From Rhabdophis nuchalis (lineage: Eukaryota; Chordata; Lepidosauria; Squamata; Natricidae), in NCBI GenBank assembly GCA_039707465.1, contig CM077647.1:45631110-45695109 (forward strand): 64,000 nt of DNA. Direction: 5' to 3'. The stretch's first letter is position 1, and the number at the start of each line of letters is the position of its first letter. Below, one piece after another: positions 54,851-64,000 of this stretch. The notes beneath the pieces were generated by a model, which was not told the origin of the DNA, searched no databases, and saw only the letters and a program-made list of their open reading frames with translations. The position numbers and the translations under genes were made by a program.

Positions 54851-57800
54851 AAAATTGTTAATTTTCTTTTGTGATACTTAAATGGCTTAAATTCTTCCAC
54901 ATATGTAAGTATTTAAGTCATATGATGTTTTATCATTTGTTCTTTCTCATATTTGGTTCACCAATGATTACATAGAAATAGAATATGAAAATGGTTGCTT
55001 TACTCCATAATGATGCTTCTTGTTATGAAGAGAGATAGAGCGTATGCTTTTTTTCAGAATTGAATTTTTCTCCCCTGGAATGTAAGAATGCCCTTCCTTT
55101 GAGAAGATGTTTAAACCACCTTATTTTTTTTTAACTGAGGATGCATGACATGACTTGATATTTTAGAACTTGCATTTTTAGGTTCCCCTGAAGTAAGAAC
55201 CTCACATAAACATATGTACTGTAGAAGAAGTGGGTGTGATGTTGTGACAGGATCTATTCAACCACTTTGAAAAATCAGAAAGAACATTGACTTACAGTTC
55301 ACGGCCTTCATTACACTAACATTTTTAGATATAATTCCAAATTTTGCACGTACGTATTTAAAATTCTTAATTGTTTTTAATTTTTAATCATAATTCTCTA
55401 AATATTGGAGTATTCTTTTTAGTTCTGTGAATCACTAATGGTTCAGATACTTATGTATTGTAAAAAGAATCAATTGGCAAATAACCAACCAGCTGCCAAT
55501 CAGTGTATGTATTCAGACAGAGGCTAGATAGTGATCGTGCTGTACATTTGGTTTTTCTGCAATGAATTGAAAGTCGAACACATTGTCCAAATGGTCCCTT
55601 CCAATTCAATGATTCTACCTGTATAAAATTGATAGTTAAATTCTTTTACTTAACAGCTTTATTCTAACATAAAATCTGGGGCCAATATTATTATGCTCAT
55701 CAATTAATTATACCTAATATTCTTGGTATGGCTTTGGTATGGCTTTATTTAATATATTCCTTTTCCATATGCTTTTGGCAATAGAAATGGAAATTAATTA
55801 TTCTTTATTCTGTAAAACATAACAATATTAAAACATAATATTTCTGCTAGTTGAAGGCCTACCTTAGTCCATAATTTTCTTTCTCCCAGTGACCAACTAG
55901 TGCTCTGAGATGTTTGTAATGAATATAGTTCTCTCCTTCTGTTTGAATATATTGCCCCAATCTGCTGGAGCATTGACTAATTAGACTTTGATATTCAATC
56001 TGTCAAATGTCCAACCTATTAATAGGTTGGACATTTAACATGTATGTTTATTGTTTTTTGATGTGTATTAATGCAATATATTAATTCATTTGCATTATAA
56101 GTGCACAATATATTGTCAGACTGTAGAAGGTCATAGTAATATGTTTTACACCTCAATGTAATTTATATATTGTTTGATTTTTTCTTTATGTCATTAAAGC
56201 CGCATGCTTACCAGTGATAACTTAAGCTTATATAACATTTTACAAAGGAGTCATAGCAAGAAAGCCATAATTATAATATTAGCATAGTATTTTTATTTAA
56301 TATGTACTTGTTTTATTTTTAACATTGTGACATACATGTTGACGTAGTAATGTGCTACAACATTTATAAAAATTGTTTTGTCTTTTTAAAATAAAGTTTA
56401 GAATATTAAACCAATTTGGCTACATAAAAATCTCTTTTTTAAAGTTAACTGGAAACAGACACTTTGCATCTTCTTCCCTTTTTTATTTGAGGTGACTCAT
56501 TCATGTTAATATGCTAATTTATTCTAGAGACATACTATGACCTTTTTATTTAGTAAATTTGTAAGATTTTCTAATTCTAATTCAAAACTCTGTTCTTCCA
56601 TGTGTCAAATGGTGCCATAGACTCTGTAAGTACCACTTAAACTGAAGCAAATGGGTTTTTAGGGGGAACTGGGTTCTATAGTGATATAAAACCATCTGTT
56701 CCATCATTTTAAGTCTTTTTTTTAAATCACTGGCTAATGAAATTGGTCAATTAATCTAAATGTTAATTCATTTTTTACCATTGAAATATAGAGGTGTGTT
56801 ATTAATAGTTCAATGCTTGTAAAGGCTTAATATAGAATATCAGCTTTGCCAAGGAAAAATTAGCTTTCAACAGACTTTATTTAGTACCAGCCAAAATGCT
56901 GCCATTTTTAAAATTAGAATTGGTTTTGAATGTTATAGCTGGAAAAATGACTAACACTTCATATTATTTTATCTGGCTACAGTGTGAAAGAAAAACATCA
57001 GAGCACAGTGTCAATCTTGAAACTTGTCAAACTGTGAGAATGTACACTGGCAGAAACTATTGTGTCCAAAGGTTGGCTTCTTTCAATCACATATTGTTCC
57101 AATGTGAACAAAATTGTTATTTCCAACAATATATTTTATTAAAGTTCTAACATGAATATTCATATTGTAGTTTGTTGGCTATCTTTTCTTAAGAATTTTT
57201 TAGATTTAGGCAGAAGATAGCAACTAGAAACATAAAAATTAATTTTACCTGATGATCCCTATTAAATTAGCAATAGATAATTGACCAAACCAAAAAAATA
57301 AGCAAGTTCCTTTAACTGTATGAAAACTGGCTGAAAGTTGAATCTGGCTGTGGGTTCCCATACGTATTATAAATTAGCTGGAATTTAGTTTTCAATTGCT
57401 TTTAAAATTTTCAACTCAGTTGGAGTTTTTTCTTACCAAAAACATAAGTGGGTAGCAGGCAAAAGCTTTACTAGCTTCAATTACTCCCAATCTGTTTTTG
57501 GATTCAGGATCAGATGGTTGATATGATACGTCACCACTTTAGTTTCTTCTGGCCAACACAGGACTTTTATCAAAGCTATCATTGATGTTTTTTGCCAGTT
57601 CCTAATACAAGAACTGAAACCAAGAGGTTGTGAGTTCTTGTTCCACTTTTGCAGGAAAACTGGCTGGATGACTTTGGTCAAGTTATTTTTTCTCATTCTA
57701 ATTTGTCATAGGAGTATTGTGGGGGAAATAGGAGCAAAAGAAGATATGTCTATCACCTTAACTTATTTACAAAAACTAAAGGTAGAATAAAGATTATAAA

Positions 57801-58634
57801 TATGGACAGACCATGCAAATAGATATACAGTAGGGTAGATTCATGGATATTATTGTTTTGACGCATCCTACTTAGATATCAGAGTGCAGTATTGATAACG
57901 GTGAATTGAATTAAACACTGGCACTATATTTACAGAGAACTGCATTGTTTTCTCTTTAGATCATGTTCTGAGATTAGAATATATTAGTTACTACTTGAAA
58001 TGACATTATTGCATTACACTTGATAATATATGAGTGACAAATTGCTCCTTCTCTGCTATTACTATTATTGAAGAGAGCTTAAAATAGTCATTCCAAACTA
58101 AGTTTTGAATATTTGCTTCAAAATGTTCTGTCTAATTGTTTGCAAAATTTTGAATCCTTATTGTAGATTGTTATCATCTTGTCTAAATTCAGTTGTTTGA
58201 AGAGTAAACAGGGCATCTTGGTGGTTCGAAATACCAGTTCCTTCTATAGCTACAGTACATAGATGCTTTTGTACTGTGTCCTTTAGATAAAGTTTACAAA
58301 GCTCTGAGGAATGGTAGAGACTTAATGTGATAATTGTGTCAAGTACTGCCAAATAATTTCTTGCAGAAATCAAATTCAACAGATTGCTACCTAGATTAAT
58401 CTTCTGTAATGTTATTCAGAATCTTAAATTTATCTATTTCAGGGATGGATCATTTTAATAGAACCTCACATTCTGCAGTTGTTCCAGTAAATTTAAATCT
58501 TAACATAAAGTTCCTAACAATAGACTTCTGTCAAATTCAGTTCAATTTGTTTTCATCTCATTTATGAAAAAAACCCATCTTCTGCCTAGAGAAATACCAA
58601 CAGTAATTAAGAATTACATTTGATTGCCACAAAA
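54851..58634. other. AT-rich non-coding region
   Basis: No gene established. Contains a perfect 32-bp palindrome at 56,005-56,036 and a minus-strand frame of 73 codons at 58,379-58,158 whose composition looks protein-like but which has no recognised family. CCACAAAA at 58,627-58,634 is the left duplication of the next element. Confidence 0.4.
56005..56036. repeat. Perfect 32-bp palindrome
   Basis: AAATGTCCAACCTATT followed directly by its exact reverse complement, no spacer. Confidence 0.95.
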
Positions 58635-59411
58635 CAGGGGTGGGTTTCAAAATTTTTGGAACAGGTTCTGTGGGTGTGGCCTGCTTTGTGGGAGTGGCTT
58701 GCTGGCCATATGACTGGGTGGGAGTGGCTTGCCAGCCATGTGACCGGGTGGGAGTGGCCAACTTGGAAAATATGAAACTCACTTAACAATGGTCTTGGTT
58801 AACAACTAAACTTTTGGGCTCAATTGTGGTCATACGTTCTTTCTTTCTTTCTCTTTCTTTCCTTCTCTCTCTCTTTCCCTCTTTCTCTCTCTCCCTCTTT
58901 CTCTTTCTCTCTTTCTTTCTCTTTCTCTCTTTCTTTCCCTCTTTTTCTTTCTCTTTCTTTCTTTCTTTCTCGCTTTCTCTTTCTCTTTCTCTCTTTTTCT
59001 CTCTCTTTCCTTTCTGTCTCTTTCTCTGTCTTTCTCTCTCTCTTTCTTCTCTCTCACTTTTTTTCTTTCTTTCTTTCTTTCTCTTTCTTTCTTTCTCTCT
59101 CTGTCTCTCTCCCCTTCATCCGCCCATCTATCACTCTGTGTTTGTGTGTGTGTGTGTCTGTCTCACATTCACGCACTTAATCACTTCCTGCGTCTCTCTC
59201 TTTCTCTCCCTCCCTCCCTCTCTGTCTCTGTGTGTGTGTCTGTCACTCTCTGATTCCCCCCTCCGCTCCCTGTCTCTCTCTGTGTCTGTGCCTCTCTCTG
59301 TCTGTCTGTCGTCGTGCCCGCCCGTCCCCCGCGGAGCCTCTTCATCCCGGGGCCGCTGTGCTCACTCACCTTAGCCTGCCCTCCCCGCCGCCCGGCCGCC
59401 TGCAGCTGAGA

Positions 59412-59447
<36 letters not shown>

Positions 59448-60163
59448 CAGGGAAAGTTTTGCCGCGAGTGGCGGGGGGTGGGGTGGGGGTTTGCGCAGCT
59501 TAGCGCGCTCTTGTTCCGCTGCCCCTAGCCGGCAGGCTTTAAAGGCCGAGCGCTGGCTGAAGGGCAAACCCCCATCCCACCCCCCGCCACTCGCGGCAAA
59601 ACTTTCCCTGTTCCCACACACACACACACGCTTCTCAGCTGCAGGCGGCCGGGCGGCGGGGAGGGCAGGCTAAGGTGAGTGAGCACAGCGGCCCCGGGAT
59701 GAAGAGGCTCCGCGGGGGACGGGCGGGCACGACGACAGACAGACAGAGAGAGGCACAGACACAGAGAGAGACAGGGAGCGGAGGGGGGAATCAGAGAGTG
59801 ACAGACACACACACAGAGACAGAGAGGGAGGGAGGGAGAGAAAGGGAGAGACGCAGAAAGTGATTAAGTGCGTGAATGCGAGACAGACACACACACACAC
59901 AAACACAGAGTGATAGATGGGCGGGGTTTGTGCAGCCTAGCGCGCTCTTCCGCCCCGCCCCCCGCGCCAACAGGGAAAGCAGGGCCGGCAGCTTCAAAAC
60001 GAAAGCGCCTGGGTCTTGAAACTTTCCCTGCTAGGGATACACGAGCGAGCCACGTGTTCCTTAGATACTTCCGGGTCCACGATCCAAAGGGCTCGCTTGG
60101 GATCCGGAAATTTGACGAAAGGGCTCGCGCGAACCCCTGCGAGCCCTCAGGAACCCACCCCTG
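58635..60163. mobile_element. hAT-type element carrying a large hairpin, exact 8-bp duplication
   Basis: 1,529 bp. Ends CAGGGGTGGGTT and AACCCACCCCTG are perfect inverted repeats over 12 bp. It is flanked by CCACAAAA at 58,627-58,634 and 60,164-60,171. Interior in order: GTGGGAGTGGCTTGC direct repeats, a fragment like the mariner-type MITE, a C/T tract (58,836-59,110), a large inverted repeat, then a GC-rich right flank. No transposase frame, so it is non-autonomous. Confidence 0.9.
59124..59925. repeat. Inverted repeat with arms of about 370 bp
   Basis: The left arm is about 59,124-59,495 and the right arm about 59,560-59,925. Matched pairs include CACTTAATCACTTCCTGCGT with its mirror near 59,855, CCCGCGGAGCCTCTTCATCC with the mirror near 59,700, and AGGGAAAGTTTTGCCGCGAG with the mirror near 59,590. 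The spacer is about 65 bp. Low-complexity GT and CT runs are embedded, and one GT run differs in length between arms. Confidence 0.9.
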
Positions 60164-60171
60164 CCACAAAA

Positions 60172-60605
60172 GTATAGAATCAGGTAAGAGAAGCTTTAAT
60201 GGGAATATTAAAGCTTGTTATGATAATTAGTTTGGCAAAACTCAGTATCAGTTCTTAGACCAGGACTATCAGTATGAACAAATAATATCCATGGACAGCC
60301 TACTAACAGAATATTGTCTTGATATCCTACCGCTGATAATTATTGGTGGGGTAACTGACAACCTGAAGATAACTGAGGGTATCTGAGCAACATGAATTCA
60401 TATGAAATTGTTTATATTTCTGCAGTCATGATACTTCTTTTCCTTTTCATTTGAAAAAAGGAAAAGAAGAAATGCTCTTACAGTTAGTGAAGTATAAACA
60501 ATAGTTACCCTTTTAAATAAGGCAGTCATACAGTGTAAGTAAGTAAATAAGTAAGTAGGTAAATAAATAGGACATTGATTACATAAAGATGTATTATTCT
60601 TACAG
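60172..60605. other. AT-rich non-coding stretch
   Basis: No gene or element recognised. Confidence 0.4.
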
Positions 60606-60686
<81 letters not shown>

Positions 60687-60687
60687 A
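60606..60687 (+). repeat. (ATCT)n microsatellite
   Basis: About 20 perfect ATCT/TATC units. There is no adjoining L2-type 3' end, unlike the other microsatellites here. Confidence 0.95.
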
Positions 60688-61577
60688 TCTATTTAAAATT
60701 CCTTTTTCCATGTCTTCATCAAAACACTTGAGATGGCTAAATGCAATGAAAAGAAATGTTATCCATTAAACATACATCAGCAAGACAGTGGTTAAAATAA
60801 ATATACAGATAATCTGGAATACACCAGCAAAAACTGTAGTTTTTATATTAAAAATATAAGAAATGGCATAAGATCATGGAGTGTTAAGATGGAACTGAAA
60901 GAGAATCTTCTTAGTATATTTGTACCTAAAGCATAAAATGTAGTTTCTGTTGGCTTGCACTACCTAGAATATACTAACTAAAACCTTATGAAGAGGAGCA
61001 GTGTCAGCAACATCAATTCTGTTGATTTGTACTCTTCCGCTCATCTGCAATTAACAGGCTGAATGGACAAAACCAGGACATGGCAAGATAAATGCTCAAT
61101 AAACATATGGGAAAGGCAGCATGCTGCTAATGCAGCAAGAAATAATCAAAGTGCACTGCAGCACAATCAAAAATGACATATGCCTGGAAAAAAGAACAAA
61201 ATTAAATTGTTCCAAAATATAATAATTTTTAAAAATTTAAATTAAAAAACTATGTTTATTGTGCATTGTTTTTATTTCAAAAATTACAGGATGGAAAACC
61301 AAATGGTTTGTTTTGAAGTACAGTTTGTTCCAAGATGTCATTGAAGAGAAATCTGCTTTCCTATAAGTTATGCTGTATTCTTGATTGCTTCTCCTAGGTA
61401 CACATGCATATAACATTTTCTACTTTGATCCCCTCATGAGGCAGATGGAGTTTTTGAGAAGCTTTGTTCCCAGTATCAAATAATAATATGTATCATCTGT
61501 CTTTCCCTGTAACTAATTTCAAATATAAAAAGAAGCTGTGCTCATTTCATTTTTATTGTGAAAACAGTAGTCTAGAC
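60688..61577. other. AT-rich non-coding stretch
   Basis: Nothing recognised. GTCTAGAC at 61,570-61,577 is the left duplication of the next element. Confidence 0.4.
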
Positions 61578-61867
61578 CAGGGGTCCCCAACCTTTTTTGC
61601 ACGAAGGACCGGTTTCATTTTTAAAAAAAATCTGTAGACCGGCTGCCGTAGAGGAGGAGCGGGGGGGAGGGGGAACAGGCAGCGCATGCACACGTGGGGG
61701 GGAGTCAGCTCACTCGGCCCTCTAAGGCCTCCAACGGCATGAATGGCCGCGCCTGCGCTCTCCCGCATCAGGCGCATGCTCTGCCCAGGAGGTTGCTCCC
61801 TCCTCCTCCTCTCCGGCCCTGCGGCCCAGTTCCTATCAAGCCACGGCCCGGGGGTTGGGGACCCCTG
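61578..61867. mobile_element. hAT MITE with exact 8-bp target duplication
   Basis: 290 bp with ends CAGGGGTCCCCAACC and GGTTGGGGACCCCTG (perfect inverted repeats), flanked by GTCTAGAC at 61,570-61,577 and 61,868-61,875. GC-rich interior. The left 60 bp match the element start at 32,168. The target GTCTAGAC is itself palindromic. Confidence 0.95.
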
Positions 61868-62089
61868 GTCTAGACTACTTTCTCTTTTGTTTTGTTTCTG
61901 GTTCTGCAGGTTGATGTCTATTTGCTTCTTACTAAATGTGTTTAACTTACTAGATCAAATTGAGATAAATGCATTAATTTAAATTGTGGTCTGAGGGGCA
62001 AAATTAACTTAATTCAGGAGAACAATGTTCACGATATACTTCAGTATATACTGTAAGATTTGAAAAGTCTTAATAATCACAATTGGGGC

Positions 62090-62269
62090 TGCTTGGTAGC
62101 TCAACAGCTCAAGTCCTAACCAAGGACCTAGGAACTATTAAGGTAATGTGAGAGGATATAACCTGTTCCAAGTAGGGTGGTTTTTTGTAGAATCAGAATG
62201 TTCAAGTCAAGTAAATTTAGAATTTCCAAATAGCGAGGTAGCCCTGTAGGTATTGCTCCAAGGACTCCA

Positions 62270-62285
<16 letters not shown>
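62090..62285 (-). mobile_element. R4/Dong-type LINE 3' end fragment
   Basis: A diverged copy of the last part of the R4-type element: GGGGCTGCTTGGTAGCTCAAC...GGATATAACCTGTTCCAAG...AGCGAGGTAGCCCTGTAGG. It ends at an (ATT)n run (62,272-62,302) shared with the next copy. Confidence 0.8.
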
Positions 62286-62303
<18 letters not shown>

Positions 62304-62409
62304 TGTGTTTAATCTTTGGTGAGATTCACAGCCTTTGGGGCTGGTTGGTAGCTCAACACCTCGAGTCCTAACCAAGGACCTAGGAACTGTCAAGGTAACG
62401 TCGGAGGAT

Positions 62410-63982
62410 ATAAGCTGTTCCAAGCAGGGTGGCCCTTTGTAGAGTCAGAATGCTCAAGTCCGGCAAACCTACAACCTCCACATAGCGAGGCAGCCCCCTA
62501 GGTATTGTTCCAAGGGCTCCAATCACAATCGGGACAACACACAACTTTCTCTTCCATAGTCGCTCAACTTCAATTTGCAAGTCCCAGTATTTTGTGATTT
62601 TTTTCTTGCTGCTTATTTTCAATTCGTGCATCACCAGGTATTGCAATGTCAACGAACCATACTTTTTTCTTTTCAATTATTGTTATATCAGGTGTGTTGT
62701 GGGACAAGTGCCTGTCAGTCTGAATTCTAAAGTCCCACAAGATCTTGACTTTCTCATTCTCTAAAACTTTCTCAACCTGATGTTCCCAGTGATTTTTGCT
62801 GTACTCAAATCCAAACTTCTGACACAATTTCCAGTGAATGATCTTAGCAACACGGTCATGGCGTTTTAGGTAGTCAGTTTGTGAAATTTGGGTGCACCCA
62901 CTGATCAGGTGGTCGACTGTCTCATCTTTCTCATTACAGAGGCGACATTTGCTGTTGGTGGTAACATGTTGAATTTTCTTGCTGCTTATTTTCAATTCGT
63001 GCATCACCAGGTATTGCAATGTCAATGAACCATACTTTTTTCTTTTCAATTATTGTTATATCAGGTGTGTTGTAGGCCAACTGCCTGTCAGTCTGAATTC
63101 TGAAGTCCCACAAGATCTTGACTTTCTCATTCTCTAAAACTTTCTCAACCTGATGTTCCCAGTGATTTTTGCTGTACTCAAATCCAAACTTCTGGCACAA
63201 TTTCCAGTGAATGATCTTAGCAACACAGTCATGGCGTTGTAGGTAGTTTGTGAAATTTTGCTGCACCCAGTGATCAGGTGGTCCACTGTCTCATTTTTCT
63301 CATTACAGAGGCGACATTTGCTGTTGGTGGTAACATGTTGAATTTTTGCCTTCATGCAGTTTGTGGCTTAGACTTGTTCTTGAGCTGCCAAAATAAAGCC
63401 TTCTGTTTCTTTTTTCAGAACTCCTGATCTTAACCAGTTCCAAGTTAGTTTTTGGTCAGCTTTGCCTTCAATACTTTTCAAGTATTGGCTATGCATAGCT
63501 TTGCTTTTCCATTTTTCAGCTCGTTTCTCAATTACTTCTTTCTTATATTCAGCTTTTGACTTAGTTGTCTTTAAAAGGCCTCCTTTATTTACTTCCTTAA
63601 TCATTGGTTCTTCACTTTTCTGGATGTAATCATTCAAGCTGTGTCTTTCTTCTTCCACAGTCTGCTTTACTTGTAGGAGTCCTTGATCACCTTCTGGTCT
63701 TGGTAGATATAATTGGTCAACATCACTTTTAGGGTGCAAAGCATGATTCATTGTCATAAGCTTCCTCGTTTTTCTGTCCAAATTGTCCAACTCCATCTGG
63801 GTCCAGTCAATTATTCCTGCAGAGTATCGAATCACAGGTATAGCCCAGGTATTTATGGCTTTTATGATGTTTCCTCCACTCAATTTGGACTTTAATATCT
63901 TGCGGATTTGTTGAATGTACTTGGTTGAAGTTAATTCCTTGACTTTATTATGCAATAAGTCAGAGGCCTCTAAAATTCCCAA
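62410..63982 (-). pseudogene. R4-type RT C-terminus and restriction-like endonuclease
   Basis: Minus-strand order: the frame 63,982-63,368 has GNIIKAINTWAIPVIRYSAGIIDW, LDRKTRKLMTMNHALHP and ILAAQEQV, then an in-frame TAA at 63,370-63,368. After it comes MKAKIQHVTTNSKCRLCNEK, whose zinc-finger residues follow C-x2-C-x8-H-x4-C (DHLITGC). The endonuclease segment reads VKILWDFRIQTD, NTPDITIIEKKKVWF and VDIAIPGDARI, a PD...D-x-K type core. This finger-plus-endonuclease block occurs twice because of the tandem duplication; frames shift between copies. The last part (VVPIVIGALGTIPRGLP) closes near 62,410. The usual motif order identifies the R2/R4 lineage. Confidence 0.8.
62603..63348 (-). repeat. 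Tandem duplication (2 x about 373 bp) inside R4-type LINE
   Basis: TTCTTGCTGCTTATTTTCAA begins at 62,603 and again at 62,976. Both copies run to GTAACATGTTGAATTTT. They differ at several bases (GTGGGACAAGTGCC against GTAGGCCAACTGCC) and by small indels, so the duplication is not recent or joins two diverged copies. Confidence 0.85.
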
Positions 63983-64000
63983 GTACTTGTAGCCTTCTTC

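Larger units (their letters stand above)
62286..64000 (-). mobile_element. R4/Dong-type LINE, 3' portion, continues past window
   Basis: Minus-strand element whose 5' part lies beyond 64,000. It has the post-RT region, a CCHC-type zinc finger, a restriction-enzyme-like endonuclease and a short 3' UTR ending in an (ATT)n tail. A segment of about 373 bp is tandemly duplicated (62,603-62,975 and 62,976-63,348). Confidence 0.85.

Noticed and set aside
58814..59906. Frames up to 186 codons in the C/T and GT tracts
   Set aside because: Low-complexity translation of polypyrimidine and inverted-repeat DNA inside the hAT-type element.

Overview
The window reads as nuclear DNA of a squamate reptile. 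A snake is plausible, but this is an inference from the repeat mixture only: a CR1 3' end with its typical GGTTGGACTAGA core, many L2-clade LINEs whose 3' hairpin (CCGCCC...GGGCGG) runs into varied microsatellites, R4/Dong-type LINEs, a DIRS retrotransposon, an L1 ORF1 relative, hAT and mariner-like MITEs and tRNA-derived SINEs. No host gene is identified by name. One small exon-like segment (22,624-22,717) and one CpG-rich, promoter-like stretch (about 26,430-27,030) are the only hints of host genes.

Layout. 1-4,346: an antisense L2 copy split by a nearly intact sense L2 (556-4,041, uninterrupted 1,050-codon frame). 4,347-15,080: mostly AT-rich unique DNA with small L2, CR1 and MITE fragments. 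15,085-15,728: a 5'-truncated CR1. 16,222-22,350: three decayed L2 copies in a row. 22,351-30,060: exon candidate, hAT-type elements, a SINE and the CpG-rich segment. 30,062-31,116: L2 with an (AAC)n tail. 32,168-33,569: polypyrimidine tract and large hairpin. 33,570-35,720: rearranged tandem and inverted array of a tRNA-like repeat.

37,045-51,092 is a deeply nested block. A hAT-like element (8-bp target duplication) is split by a DIRS element on the minus strand (37,330-50,766). The DIRS element was itself invaded by an L2 (6-bp duplication), a GC-rich segment plus L2, a hAT MITE (8-bp duplication) and an ORF1-only L1 derivative (15-bp duplication). 51,115-52,095 and 62,090-64,000 hold R4-type LINE ends on the minus strand. 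58,635-60,163 is a hAT-type element with exact 8-bp duplications that carries an inverted repeat of about 370 bp per arm.

Nearly all coding signal is retrotransposon protein. The L2 frame at 624-3,776 keeps its endonuclease and reverse transcriptase motifs. The DIRS, L1 and R4 frames are broken, and the DIRS has visible substitutions at catalytic positions. The items most worth following are the ORF1-only L1, the SINE palindrome array, the hairpin-bearing hAT elements and the GC-rich segment directly upstream of an L2. Family names come from recalled protein motifs; no database search was possible.
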